Positions 49,555 through 59,273 of a DNA stretch of 64,000 nucleotides are shown here, one piece after another (the stretch's first letter is position 1; the number at the start of each line of letters is the position of its first letter). The stretch is from Scatosoma sp045576335. Its GTDB lineage: Bacteria > Bacillota > Clostridia > Christensenellales > Borkfalkiaceae. The notes below the pieces were generated by a model. That model saw only the letters and a list, made by a program, of their open reading frames with translations, made no database searches and was not told the origin of the DNA. A program made the translations under genes and the position numbers. The DNA is taken from positions 1 through 64,000 of the forward strand of contig JAZNGH010000027.1 in NCBI GenBank assembly GCA_045576335.1. The letters are read 5' to 3'.

Positions 49555-52302
49555 ATGCGGCTTCCGAACGACGAACAATTAAAGGTCATTGAAAATCTTG
49601 ACGAGAATATTATTTTATTTGCAAGCGCGGGCACGGGCAAAACCTTTACCGTGGCAAATCGCGTGGCGAATATTATCAAAAGCGGCAGGGCGAAGCCGCA
49701 AGAGATTTTGTGCTTGACTTTTACCATCAAAGCTTGCGGAGAGATGCGGGAGGATATCACCCGCTATATCGGCGCGGAGGCGAAAGAGGTCGTCGTTAAG
49801 ACCATTCACGGGTTTTGCTATCATTTGCTTGCCGAAGAGCATAAAAGGAGCGGAGAACGCTACAACGATTTACACGTTTGCGACGAGGTGGACGAGGAAG
49901 AGCTGTTGAGAAGTATTCTTTCCACGCGGTATTACGCTTGGCGCGGCGTGGTGGCGGTGTGCCCCGCTTGCGGGCGAGAGCATACGCAAAGAAATGAAAC
50001 TTGCGAGGCTTGCGGCGAGGCGTTGGGCGGTGACTTGCCCCTTCACGCGTTCAAGATTTACGAAAAAAAGAACGCGCTTATGAATTTCGTGAGCGCGGTG
50101 AAGCATTGCCGCGAGGAAAATAACTTTTACTTGGGCGACGAATACGCGGATTTGGAAAAAACGGTGGCGTTTTTGCGGGAGCATAAACAGACCGTATTTG
50201 AGGACGGCGTTTCCTATTACGCAAAGTATATGGGGAAAGTCCCTGACGAGGAATTTGCATTGGCAATGCAGGCGTTTGGCGGCAGGCTCGTTTTGGAATA
50301 CGACGAGCATTTGCGGCAAAGCAATCAGGTCGATTTCGACGATCTTGTGGTGCAGGTCAACGGGTTGTTGGGAAGAGAAGAGATAGCTACGCGTTGGACG
50401 AAAAGGTATAAATACGTAATCGTGGACGAGATGCAGGACACGAGCGTTTTGGAATACGAGGTTTTGAAAAAGATATTTGCCGCTAACAACGTAATGCTTT
50501 GTGGGGATTTTTTCCAAACCATTTACGAATGGCGCGGTTCGCGGCCAAGAGAGGTGTTGAGCGATTATATCGACCGCTTTAAGGCGAAATCGTATACGCT
50601 GTCCGAAAATTACCGTGCGACGAAAACGCTTGCGCGGGCGGGGTTTGGGTATTTGGAAAAGACCTATCCCGAGCTTTTGGGGAAATTTTGCCCTGCTACG
50701 ATGCGTGTGAATAGCAGCGACGAGGGGGAAAAGATATTCTGTTACGCCTTTGATAACCGCAAGGAGGAGGCGAGGCAGATTTTCAAGTTCATAAAGCGGC
50801 GAAAGGACAAAGACCAAATATGCGTAATGGCGCGAACGAACAAGTATATCGCCGCGCTAGCGCGAGAGTTTGAAGAGATAAACGCCGCTTTGCCTGAAAG
50901 CGAGCAGGTGCGATTTTTTACGGTGGAGGAAAATTATCAATTTTTCAAAAAACCTGTCGTAAAGGATATTCTTGCCGTTATCAAGCTTCTGCTCAACGGG
51001 GACGATCGGGTGAGTATGGAGCGGCTCGCCGAGAAATATATCCGCGGCGTGGGCGGGCGAACGATTGAAACGCTACGGAGCTTTAACGGCTTGGGTGTGG
51101 CGATTACTTCCTTTATCGACGGCGCGTTACATACCTTTGGGGATACCTATTATCCCTTAATCAAAGCCTATCAAGAGGGGAATATCGTCGTTTACGACAC
51201 GGAAACCACGGGCTTGGAACTTGCCAAGGACGAGATGGTGCAGCTGTCGGCGATACGGCTTGGAAAGGGCGGCGAGATCGTCGATACGTTGGATATGATG
51301 ATTGAGCCGAGCGTGCCTATCGGTCAGGGCGCGTACGAAACGCACGGGTTTGACCTCGCGTATATCCGTTCCCACGACGGCGTGAGCGCGAAAACGGCGT
51401 TGGAGAAATTTTCCGCGTTTTGTAAGGGTTGCGTGCTCGTGGGACATAATTCCTTGCGCTTCGATTCGCCGCTCATACAAAGACAGCTTCGCGAAAACGG
51501 TTTGCCCGTGCTCTCTATCGTCGGGGAATACGATACTATGACGATTGCCAAGCAGTTCCATTCCAAGCTGCCCGATTTCAAGCTTGCGACGCTGTGTTTT
51601 TATTACGGAATCGTCAACGACGCCGCGCATAACGCGTTGGGAGATATCACCGCGACGGCGAAATGCTTGGTGAAAATGCTCGTGGGGGATATATTGCCCA
51701 GCGAGGAAGAACGGCGGGGCGTGTTTGCGCGGTATAAAGAGAAATTCGAGAAGTTTTACGCGTTCGTGCAGGAATTGCGCGGACTGCTCAAAAGAGGCGA
51801 TACGGCGGGGCTTGCGGTTTTCGCGATTGAAAAAATGATGATGCAAAAACGATATAAAACGCACGCGGACAATTCGGCTATGCGGGATATCGTCGAGGGC
51901 TTGCGTGTGGGCGCGGGCGAGGGCGAGGGCGAGGGCGCGGAAGGCTTTTTGCGCGCGTATATCACGGACGCGACGCTTTCCAGTAGTCAGCTGGACGAGT
52001 TTTTGAAGAGAACGGACCGCGTGCCCGTAATCACGGTGCATCAGGCGAAAGGCTGTGAGTTTAATACCGTTTTGTTGGCGGGCGTGGACGAAAATAATTT
52101 TCCCAGCTTCGCGGCAAGACAAAGCGGGGAAGAGGAGGAGGAAAAGAAAGTCTTTTACGTGGCGATTACGCGGGCGAAAAGCAGACTGATTTTGACGCGG
52201 GCAATCTATAACGGCAGAAATGAAAGCAAGCCCAGCCCGTACGTGGCAGCTATCCCTGCCGAATATCTCGTTACCAACAGGATTTGGTCGGACGGTGAAT
52301 AA
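49555..52302 (+). CDS. UvrD/Rep-like helicase with embedded zinc ribbon and DnaQ-type exonuclease
   Basis: 915-aa superfamily 1 helicase. Walker A is ASAGTGKT (about 23-30); Walker B and motif III are VIVDEMQDTSV and LCGDFFQTIYEWRG; motifs V-VI are VITVHQAKGCEFNTVLLAGV and KVFYVAITRAKSRL. A four-Cys ribbon (CPACG...CEACG) sits at about 137-160 in the 1B region. Residues 543-708 are a DEDDh exonuclease: VYDTETTGL, GHNSLRFDSPLIQ and AHNALGDITAT. It should unwind and proofread or trim 3' ends in repair. The start is set by AAGGTG after the terminator; the longer frame is rejected. Confidence 0.9.
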   Translation: MRLPNDEQLKVIENLDENIILFASAGTGKTFTVANRVANIIKSGRAKPQEILCLTFTIKACGEMREDITRYIGAEAKEVVVKTIHGFCYHLLAEEHKRSGERYNDLHVCDEVDEEELLRSILSTRYYAWRGVVAVCPACGREHTQRNETCEACGEALGGDLPLHAFKIYEKKNALMNFVSAVKHCREENNFYLGDEYADLEKTVAFLREHKQTVFEDGVSYYAKYMGKVPDEEFALAMQAFGGRLVLEYDEHLRQSNQVDFDDLVVQVNGLLGREEIATRWTKRYKYVIVDEMQDTSVLEYEVLKKIFAANNVMLCGDFFQTIYEWRGSRPREVLSDYIDRFKAKSYTLSENYRATKTLARAGFGYLEKTYPELLGKFCPATMRVNSSDEGEKIFCYAFDNRKEEARQIFKFIKRRKDKDQICVMARTNKYIAALAREFEEINAALPESEQVRFFTVEENYQFFKKPVVKDILAVIKLLLNGDDRVSMERLAEKYIRGVGGRTIETLRSFNGLGVAITSFIDGALHTFGDTYYPLIKAYQEGNIVVYDTETTGLELAKDEMVQLSAIRLGKGGEIVDTLDMMIEPSVPIGQGAYETHGFDLAYIRSHDGVSAKTALEKFSAFCKGCVLVGHNSLRFDSPLIQRQLRENGLPVLSIVGEYDTMTIAKQFHSKLPDFKLATLCFYYGIVNDAAHNALGDITATAKCLVKMLVGDILPSEEERRGVFARYKEKFEKFYAFVQELRGLLKRGDTAGLAVFAIEKMMMQKRYKTHADNSAMRDIVEGLRVGAGEGEGEGAEGFLRAYITDATLSSSQLDEFLKRTDRVPVITVHQAKGCEFNTVLLAGVDENNFPSFAARQSGEEEEEKKVFYVAITRAKSRLILTRAIYNGRNESKPSPYVAAIPAEYLVTNRIWSDGE

Positions 52303-52305
52303 AAA

Positions 52306-52330
52306 AAAGGAGCTACCGTGTAGCTCCTTT
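52306..52330. terminator. Bidirectional terminator
   Basis: AAAGGAGCTAC pairs with GTAGCTCCTTT over CGT, between the converging helicase and antiporter genes. Confidence 0.85.
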
Positions 52331-52344
52331 ACTTTTGAAAACGA

Positions 52345-53646
52345 TTATAAATGTTGATGCAAGCCCTTTTCCTTCGCGTGCTCGCGACGCGCGCTGCTCT
52401 TGCCTTCGGGGTTGATGTCGCCCGCTTTCAAAAGCGCGATTTTGGTGAGCATAGGTCCTATCAATTCGTAGATAAGCACGGCGAAAAGGGTGATATTCGC
52501 AATAATCACGCCCTCCGCACCAAGCTCTGCCGAGTTCATTGCCATATTCGCCATACCGAGGGCTACGCCCGCTTGGGGAAGCAGGGTCACGCCGAGGTAT
52601 TTGACGATATTGTCGTCGCATTTGGAGAATTTCGCGCTGAAATATGCGCCGCTGTATTTACCTGCCGAGCGGGCAAGGATATATACCACGCCAACCAAAA
52701 TGATGAGTACGTCGGCGAATACCGAAAGCTCCAACTCCGCGCCGCTCAATACGAAGAAAATGACGAACAGAGGTGCGGTCCAACGGTCCACTCTGTCCAT
52801 AAGCTCTTCGGAAAAATCACAGATATTGCAAAAAATCGTGCCGAGCATCATACATACGAGCAACGAAGAAAAGCCGATATGAACGCCGCCGATTTCAAAT
52901 TTCATCATAGAAAGTCCGATGGTCAAAAGTACGAACGCCACGGACACTGCAAGACGCTTGGAACGGGAGTGGAAGAAGCGTTCGCAGAAGCTGAACGCAA
53001 GACCCATAAGTCCGCCAAGTCCAAGCGAAAGTACGATTTCAAGGAGTGGCTCAACGATAATGGAAACGGGGTTGAGCGCGCCAACCTTTAAGGCTTTGGC
53101 TACGCCGAAGGAGATGGCGAAAAGTATCAGACCCACCGCGTCGTCCAACGCGACTACGGGCAGGAGAATATCCGTCAAAGGACCTTTGGCTTTATACTGT
53201 TTTACGACCATAAGTGTCGCCGCGGGGGCGGTTGCAGAGGCGATTGCGCCGAGGGTGATTGCCGCGGGCAGGGGGAGCTTGTCGGGAATAATCAAGTGTA
53301 AAACGATTAACGCCACATCTACGACGAGCGTCGTTATAACGGCTTGGAAAATGCCGACAATCGTCGCTTGTTTGCCGATTTTTTTGAGCTGGGAAAGGCG
53401 GAACTCGTTGCCGATAGAAAAGGCGATAAAGCCGAGGGCGACGTCGCTTAAAATTCCGACGCTTTCAATGTCCGCTTTGCTCGTAAAGCCCAAGCCCGAC
53501 ACGCCCAACGCGCCGAGAAAGTATGGGCCGACGAGAATACCCGCGATTAAATACGCGGTGACGGCGGGGAGCTTGGCGAGTTTTGCCAAACGGGACAGGA
53601 GCAACCCTGCTAAAAGTGCTATGGATAAGGATAATAACGCTTGCAT
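52345..53646 (-). CDS. CPA2-type cation/proton antiporter
   Basis: 433-aa membrane protein with about 12 helices. The early KLPAVTAYLIAGILVGPYFL and the central PVVALDDAVGLILFAISFGV (with the Asp pair expected in transport) are typical of the KefB/NapA group. No C-terminal RCK/TrkA-N domain is present, so it is a bare transporter. The last 25 residues are basic. The transported ion (Na or K) cannot be read. Ribosome binding site AGAAGGAAA on the - strand. Confidence 0.88.
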   Translation of the reverse strand: MQALLSLSIALLAGLLLSRLAKLAKLPAVTAYLIAGILVGPYFLGALGVSGLGFTSKADIESVGILSDVALGFIAFSIGNEFRLSQLKKIGKQATIVGIFQAVITTLVVDVALIVLHLIIPDKLPLPAAITLGAIASATAPAATLMVVKQYKAKGPLTDILLPVVALDDAVGLILFAISFGVAKALKVGALNPVSIIVEPLLEIVLSLGLGGLMGLAFSFCERFFHSRSKRLAVSVAFVLLTIGLSMMKFEIGGVHIGFSSLLVCMMLGTIFCNICDFSEELMDRVDRWTAPLFVIFFVLSGAELELSVFADVLIILVGVVYILARSAGKYSGAYFSAKFSKCDDNIVKYLGVTLLPQAGVALGMANMAMNSAELGAEGVIIANITLFAVLIYELIGPMLTKIALLKAGDINPEGKSSARREHAKEKGLHQHL

Positions 53647-53792
53647 AATTTTTTCCTTCTGTAATTAACTCGATAAACATTATACTACTTCCTTTTAGGA
53701 AAGGCAAATCAAAAGCGGGGCAAAATGAAAGTTTTGTGAAATTATTTTACTTGCTTTAATTTGCTTTAATTTGAAAAAGCCGTGACAAGCGA

Positions 53793-53821
53793 TTGACAAT
53801 TTTTTGCGTAAGCGGTATAAT
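53793..53821 (+). promoter_or_regulatory. Consensus promoter of nfnAB
   Basis: TTGACA (53793-53798), 17-nt spacer, TATAAT (53816-53821). It gives a 90-nt leader with a small CCCG/CGGG hairpin. Confidence 0.82.
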
Positions 53822-53920
53822 GTATACTATAAAGGAATAAAACAAACCCGCCTCAAAATCGGGCTCGGTTTATCCCTTATAATATAAGTGAATGTATAAA
53901 TTTAAGGAGAAAGCTTTACA

Positions 53921-54763
53921 ATGTACAAGATCGTCAGCAAAAAATCGCTCAATCCGACCGTGACGCAAATGGAAATTCTTGCGCCGTTCGTTGCGAAAAA
54001 AGCACTTCCCGGGCAGTTCATCATTTTACGCGTGGACGAAGACGGGGAAAGAATTCCCCTTACCATTGCGGGGTACGATAGGGAAAAGGGTACGGTTACC
54101 ATCATTTTCCAAATCGTCGGTGGATCGACCGAAATGCTCAATCATAAAAACGAAGGGGACTATATTCCCGACTTCGTAGGACCTTTGGGCAGACCTACCC
54201 ATACGGAAGGTTTGAAAAAAGTATGCGTCGTCGGCGGCGGTGTGGGTTGCGCTATCGCGTTACCCGTTGCGCGTGCTTTGCACGAGCAGGGGACGGAAGT
54301 TACGTCCATTATCGGTTTCCGTAACAAAGATCTCGTCATTTTGGAAGACGAGTTCAAGGCGGCTTCTTCCTCTTTCCATATGATGACGGATGACGGCTCG
54401 TACGGCAGACAGGGTAACGTGTGCGTGCCCTTGAAGGAGCTTTTGGAGGCGGGCGAAACCTTTGACGAGGTCATCACGATCGGACCGCTTATTATGATGA
54501 AATTCGTTTGCGCGACGACCAAAGAATACGGTGTTAAGACGATTGCGAGTATGAACCCCGTTATGATTGACGGTACGGGTATGTGCGGCGGCTGCCGTTT
54601 GACGGTCGGCGGGCAGATGAAGTTTGCGTGTGTGGACGGACCTGAATTTGACGGACACGAAATTGATTTTGACGAAGCAATGAGCCGTTCGCGCGCGTAT
54701 GCGGATTTCGAAGCGCACGAAAGAGAAGATGCGTGCAACCTGTTCAAGCAGGAGGTGAAATAA
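53921..54763 (+). CDS. nfnA: NADH-dependent ferredoxin:NADP oxidoreductase subunit A
   Basis: 280-aa FAD/NAD-binding subunit. The N-terminal flavin domain has ERIPLTIAGYD; the nucleotide fold has VCVVGGGVGCAIALPVARAL; the C-terminal [2Fe-2S] site is DGTGMCGGCRLTVGGQMKFA. With NfnB it bifurcates electrons between NAD(H), NADP(H) and ferredoxin, typical of strict anaerobes. AAGGAGAAAG precedes the start. Its stop is two bases from nfnB. Confidence 0.92.
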   Translation: MYKIVSKKSLNPTVTQMEILAPFVAKKALPGQFIILRVDEDGERIPLTIAGYDREKGTVTIIFQIVGGSTEMLNHKNEGDYIPDFVGPLGRPTHTEGLKKVCVVGGGVGCAIALPVARALHEQGTEVTSIIGFRNKDLVILEDEFKAASSSFHMMTDDGSYGRQGNVCVPLKELLEAGETFDEVITIGPLIMMKFVCATTKEYGVKTIASMNPVMIDGTGMCGGCRLTVGGQMKFACVDGPEFDGHEIDFDEAMSRSRAYADFEAHEREDACNLFKQEVK

Positions 54764-54764
54764 G

Positions 54765-56186
54765 ATGGCTAAATTTAATATGAATCCTTTGAAAAATCCT
54801 ATGCCCGCGCAAGACCCTTGCGTTCGTAACGGTAACTTTGAAGAGGTTGCGCTTGGGTATACCGCGGAAATGGCAATCGACGAGGCAAAGCGTTGCATTG
54901 GTTGTAAAAACCGTCCGTGCGTGGCGGCTTGTCCCGTAAACATTAAAATTCCCGAATTTATCGCAAAGGTTGCGGAGGGGGATTTCGAAGCGGCATATCA
55001 AATCATTGCCGAGGATTCCGCGCTTCCCGCCGTTTGCGGCAGAGTTTGCCCGCAAGAAACGCAATGCGAGGGTAAATGTACGCGCGGTATCAAAGCGGGC
55101 TGTGAGGCGGTCGGTATCGGTAGATTAGAGCGCTTCGTTGCCGACTGGCACAATGCAAATACGACGGAAAAACCCGTACCTGCTCCCTCCAATGGGCATA
55201 AAGTGGCAATCGTTGGAAGCGGCCCTGCGGGGCTTACCTGTGCGGGCGATTTGGCAAAAATGGGCTATGAAGTCACCGTGTTCGAGGCGTTGCACGTGGC
55301 GGGCGGCGTGCTCGTGTACGGTATTCCCGAATTCCGTTTGCCCAAAGCTATCGTGCAAAAGGAAGTGGATAATCTCAAAGCGTTGGGCGTGAAGATCGAA
55401 ACGAATATGGTTATCGGCCGCGTTATCACGATTGAAGAGCTTAAAGACGAGTACGGCTTTGAGGCGGTATTTATCGGCTCGGGCGCGGGCTTGCCTAAAT
55501 TTATGAACATTCCCGGGGAAAGCCTCAAGGGCGTGTATTCAGCAAACGAATTTTTGACCCGTTCCAACCTTATGAAAGCGTACCGCACGGGCAGTCATAC
55601 CCCCATTCAGCACGGTAAGAGCGTGGCGGTCGTAGGCGGCGGAAACGTGGCTATGGACGCGGCGAGAACGGCAAAGCGTTTGGGTGCGGAGGTACATATT
55701 ATTTACCGTCGCGGCGAAGAGGAATTGCCCGCGCGTAGAGAGGAAATCGAGCACGCAAAGGAAGAGGGGATTATTTTCGATTTACTTACTAACCCTACCC
55801 GCATTTTGGCAACGAACGTAAGCGATTCCCGTGATCCCAAATACGGTTGGGTAGACGGTATCGAATGTATCCGTATGGAGCTTGGCGAGCCTGACGAAAG
55901 CGGCCGCCGTTCGCCCAAAGCGGTTGCAGGAAGCGAGTTCGTAATTCCCGTCGATTGCGTGATTATGTCGCTTGGTACTTCGCCTAATCCTTTGTTGAAG
56001 GCAACGACGCCTGGTTTGGAAACACTTCGTCGCGGCGAGATTGCCGTGGACGAGGTGGGTAAGACCTCTATCGAGGGCGTATATTGCGGCGGCGACGCGG
56101 CTACGGGCGCGGCGACCGTTATCAAGGCAATGGGCGCGGGTAAAATCGCGGCAAAAGCCATTGACGAGTATATTCAAAGCAAATAA
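54765..56186 (+). CDS. nfnB: NADH-dependent ferredoxin:NADP oxidoreductase subunit B
   Basis: 473-aa GltD-like subunit. The N-terminal Cys sets CIGCKNRPCVAACPVNI and CGRVCPQETQCEGKC hold two [4Fe-4S] clusters. Two nucleotide folds follow: VAIVGSGPAGLTCAGDL for FAD and VAVVGGGNVAMDAARTAKRL for NADP. It could be mistaken for a glutamate synthase small subunit, but the adjacent NfnA gene makes NfnB the better call. AGGAGGTG is the ribosome binding site. Confidence 0.93.
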   Translation: MAKFNMNPLKNPMPAQDPCVRNGNFEEVALGYTAEMAIDEAKRCIGCKNRPCVAACPVNIKIPEFIAKVAEGDFEAAYQIIAEDSALPAVCGRVCPQETQCEGKCTRGIKAGCEAVGIGRLERFVADWHNANTTEKPVPAPSNGHKVAIVGSGPAGLTCAGDLAKMGYEVTVFEALHVAGGVLVYGIPEFRLPKAIVQKEVDNLKALGVKIETNMVIGRVITIEELKDEYGFEAVFIGSGAGLPKFMNIPGESLKGVYSANEFLTRSNLMKAYRTGSHTPIQHGKSVAVVGGGNVAMDAARTAKRLGAEVHIIYRRGEEELPARREEIEHAKEEGIIFDLLTNPTRILATNVSDSRDPKYGWVDGIECIRMELGEPDESGRRSPKAVAGSEFVIPVDCVIMSLGTSPNPLLKATTPGLETLRRGEIAVDEVGKTSIEGVYCGGDAATGAATVIKAMGAGKIAAKAIDEYIQSK

Positions 56187-56200
56187 TCGTTACGATAGCT

Positions 56201-56228
56201 ACGGCGCGGAAAATTCCGCGCCGTTTTA
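56201..56228 (+). terminator. Terminator after nfnB
   Basis: Perfect ACGGCGCGGAA/TTCCGCGCCGT palindrome followed by TTTATT. Confidence 0.88.
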
Positions 56229-56257
56229 TTGACTTATAAGGAAAAAAGTGCTACAAT
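56229..56257 (+). promoter_or_regulatory. Promoter that predicts a leaderless yfhO mRNA
   Basis: TTGACT (56229-56234), 17-nt spacer, TACAAT (56252-56257). Six bases (AGGGAT) then ATG at 56264, the same layout as at tsaE. Confidence 0.65.
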
Positions 56258-56263
56258 AGGGAT

Positions 56264-58963
56264 ATGTTTGAAACGGGTGAAAAAGAAACGAAAAAGGGGT
56301 TTGGTGCGTTTTTTGAGAAAAATTACGCCTATTTTTTCGCGCCCTTAATCGCGCTCGTTGCGTACATGGTAGTACTGTGTTGCTACGAGGTGTATCCCTT
56401 TGGTGAGAAATACACCGTTGCAAGCTACGACCTTTCCGCGCAAATTTGCCCGTTTATCGAGCACTTGTTCGACGTAATGGACGGGAAATCGTCGCTCTTT
56501 TATTCTTACGCAATCGTGGGCGGTGCGGATATTACGGGAACGTTTTTATATTTCTTTATCAGTCCGTTTTCCTTTATCTTTCTAATCCTCGGCGACGGTA
56601 TGGTCGCACAGGCGAGCGGGTTTGTCGTTGCCTGTAAAATCGCAACGATTGCTTTCGTGGGGACTTGGTTTGCAAAAACGCAATTTAAGGGCATACCCGA
56701 TTATCTTTGCGTTGCGGTGGGGCTTGCGTACGCCTATTGCGGGTATACCTTCGTTGCGAATACCTATATCAACTGGATGGATTTTTTAATCTATCTGCCA
56801 TTTGCGGCGTGGGGCTTCCGCCGTTTCGTGAAAACGGGCTCGTTTTGGCTGTTTTCGCTGTTTATCGCGTGCTGTATTTATACCTGCTTTTCCATTGCGT
56901 GCTTTTCTATGTTCGTCGCGTTTCCCACGCTTATCTTTTACGGACTGTTATGCGTGGAAAAAGACAAACGGAATGCCTTTTTGACGCGGCTGTGCATTGC
57001 GTTTTTCGCGGCGATTTTAATGGCGTTGCCCGTGCTCGTGCCTGCTTTGGCGGCGTATCTTCGAAGCGGCAGAGGGGGCGGGCTTTTTGATAATTTGTGG
57101 TTTGGATTTCAGATGGACGGCACGCAAATCGGAGAGTTTTCCTCGTCGGCGTTTATCGACACTGCCGAACTTGCCGCCTATCGGAAATGGAGCTATATCC
57201 TCGCCGATTCGGCGTTCGTGTTTTTGACGGTGCTTTGGTTTTTCCGCAAGGGCTTGCGTGACCCGTTTGCGAAATTTATGCTGGCGGCGGGCGTGTTTAC
57301 GCTGTTGCCCGTGGCGGTGGACGAAGTGACCTTGCTTATGAATATGGGCTCGTATATGTCGTACGCCTTGCGTTTTGGGTTTTTGAACGCGTTATACTTT
57401 TTGGCCGGCGCGTGCTTGGCACTCGAAGGACTTTGTTATACCTCGGGGCGCGCCTATGACGGCTCGTCGCTGTTTGCCGTGAAAACGTTTGCGGGCGGTA
57501 AGGCGTATTTGACGGATGAAAAGCAAAAGAATGGGGGCAGGTATGCGTTGAACGCTTGGGGGTGCGCGTTTATCGCGTTGGGTGTTGCTTGCGTTTGCTT
57601 TTTGCTTTGGTTTATCTCGTCGGGGCATTGGCAAGATTTTTGGGCGAGTATTCTCACCGATTCGGATATGCTCGAAGGCTTGGACAGTTTTTCGGGACGG
57701 TTTGCACATTCGCTCGGCGGGGCGGAGGTGATTTGCGTACCCTTTATCCTCGTGGGGATTCTGACGCTCGTTGGAGCGGGGTTGGTGCGTAATAAAAAGA
57801 CGAGCTTGCGGCTCGTTTCGCTCGTTATGGTAGGCGTAGTGGGCGCACAGCTCCTCTTTTACAACGACCAACTCGTAATCGGCAACCGTTCGACGCAACA
57901 TATGGATATCGGTACTTTTCAAAAGCTTGGCGAAAGATTGCTCTTGGAGGATGAGGAATATTTCCGCGTCAAGGATTATGGGGATAAGCTGACGGCGAAC
58001 GCTACCTTTACGGCGGGCGTGGATTCGTTTAGCGTGTTCTCGTCCGTGATTGATGCGGATAATTTCGTGATTGGGGAGCTTTTCGGGTATAAGGGAAATT
58101 TCAAAAACAGCTTGAAGAGCGCGCACAGCGACGGGAAGTATAATAGGAGCGACGAGTTCGGCGATTCGTTTTTGGGGTATAAATATTATTTCGTCGCCGA
58201 AGGGGAAAAGTCGAAGATAGACGGTAATTCTAATTTGAAAAAATACGTCAAGCCGTTTATGGTGACGGACGAGGACGGAGAGCGCGTGCAGCTGGCTTTG
58301 GACGGGTATTACGTTTATGAAAACGAAATCGTGTTCCCGTCGGCGTATAAGGTCGCGAGCGGGGAATACCGTTTCGTTGCCGAAAATATTTCAAATTCCA
58401 CCAACCGCGCGGAAAATCAGGCGGCGTTGTACGCGTTTTTGCGAGGAAAAACCTTGGAGGATATGCGCTTTGAAACGGGGAGTGCCAGCTCGCAATACGT
58501 GACGGTGGAAACGGCGCGGGAGCTTTCGGAGTATCTTTGGGGGAAAGCCGCGCAAATCGAGGTCGGCGCGGGGCGCATTGACGCGAGTGTTACGGCGGAG
58601 GCGGGCGAGTGTTTGTTTTTGAATTTCGTTGCTTCCAAGGGGTATCGCGTGTTCGTCAACGGCGTGGAACGGGAGCTTATCGATAACGATTTGAAATTTC
58701 TGTGCGTGGAGCTTGACGAGGGGGAAAATACCGTAGAATTTGTATACGAATCGCCCTATCCTTGGTACGCGTTGAGCGGCGCGGCGGTAGGGATAGCGGG
58801 ACTTTGCGCGGTGGCGGTCGTGGAAAAGAAAACGAAATGGATAGATAAAGGCGCGGCGGTGATTGCTTGGGCGGGGGTATTGCTCGCGGCGGCGGTGATT
58901 GCGTTCTTTATGGTTTTCCCGACGGCGGTGGGAGCGGTGAAGCTCGCAAGGCTGTGGTTATAG
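56264..58963 (+). CDS. YfhO-family membrane protein
   Basis: 899-aa polytopic protein with 12 or more helices and large loops. The segment SYDLSAQICPFIEHLFDVMD after the first helix, the long hydrophobic core (about 120-430) and a soluble domain (about 560-830) ending in a helix pair are as in YfhO, linked to lipoteichoic-acid or glycan decoration. It resembles GT-C glycosyltransferases in layout (acidic residues in the first outer loop). Length is normal for the family. It starts at the probable transcription start site. Confidence 0.85.
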   Translation: MFETGEKETKKGFGAFFEKNYAYFFAPLIALVAYMVVLCCYEVYPFGEKYTVASYDLSAQICPFIEHLFDVMDGKSSLFYSYAIVGGADITGTFLYFFISPFSFIFLILGDGMVAQASGFVVACKIATIAFVGTWFAKTQFKGIPDYLCVAVGLAYAYCGYTFVANTYINWMDFLIYLPFAAWGFRRFVKTGSFWLFSLFIACCIYTCFSIACFSMFVAFPTLIFYGLLCVEKDKRNAFLTRLCIAFFAAILMALPVLVPALAAYLRSGRGGGLFDNLWFGFQMDGTQIGEFSSSAFIDTAELAAYRKWSYILADSAFVFLTVLWFFRKGLRDPFAKFMLAAGVFTLLPVAVDEVTLLMNMGSYMSYALRFGFLNALYFLAGACLALEGLCYTSGRAYDGSSLFAVKTFAGGKAYLTDEKQKNGGRYALNAWGCAFIALGVACVCFLLWFISSGHWQDFWASILTDSDMLEGLDSFSGRFAHSLGGAEVICVPFILVGILTLVGAGLVRNKKTSLRLVSLVMVGVVGAQLLFYNDQLVIGNRSTQHMDIGTFQKLGERLLLEDEEYFRVKDYGDKLTANATFTAGVDSFSVFSSVIDADNFVIGELFGYKGNFKNSLKSAHSDGKYNRSDEFGDSFLGYKYYFVAEGEKSKIDGNSNLKKYVKPFMVTDEDGERVQLALDGYYVYENEIVFPSAYKVASGEYRFVAENISNSTNRAENQAALYAFLRGKTLEDMRFETGSASSQYVTVETARELSEYLWGKAAQIEVGAGRIDASVTAEAGECLFLNFVASKGYRVFVNGVERELIDNDLKFLCVELDEGENTVEFVYESPYPWYALSGAAVGIAGLCAVAVVEKKTKWIDKGAAVIAWAGVLLAAAVIAFFMVFPTAVGAVKLARLWL

Positions 58964-59012
58964 AGTTTTTACGAAAAAAATAAAAAAAAGTTAAAAAAGT
59001 GTGAAAAAACGC

Positions 59013-59041
59013 TTGACTTAACGGGCAAGGGCGGGTATAAT
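59013..59041 (+). promoter_or_regulatory. Promoter of tRNA-Pro
   Basis: TTGACT (59013-59018), 17-nt GC-rich spacer, TATAAT (59036-59041), 47 bp before the mature tRNA. Confidence 0.85.
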
Positions 59042-59087
59042 TATTTATGCTGTTGAGCGAGGGAAATCGTGATACGGCGGTACATAT

Positions 59088-59164
59088 TGAGGCATAGCGC
59101 AGTTTGGTAGCGCGCTTGGTTAGGGACCAAGAGGTCGTGGGTTCAAGTCCCGTTGCCTCAACCA
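59088..59164 (+). tRNA. tRNA-Pro with anticodon AGG
   Basis: 77-nt cloverleaf. Acceptor TGAGGCA/TGCCTCA, D-arm GCGC...GCGC, anticodon stem CTTGG/CCAAG with loop TTAGGGA (anticodon AGG), T-arm GTGGG-TTCAAGT-CCCGT, encoded CCA. G37 after the anticodon is the usual tRNA-Pro residue. Confidence 0.93.
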
Positions 59165-59211
59165 AAATAGGGCAAAAATGAGCAAAAATCGCTTGTTTTT
59201 GCCCTATTTTT
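59164..59211 (+). terminator. Terminator after tRNA-Pro
   Basis: AAAATAGGGCAAAAA pairs with TTTTTGCCCTATTTT (15 bp), ending in T-rich sequence. The window does not show whether it belongs to the chromosome or was brought by the adjacent element. Confidence 0.85.
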
Positions 59212-59273
59212 ATGCGTTTTTGCATTCCTATTTGCCATTTTATTTGGGAAATGAGGGGATATTTTGGGGATTT

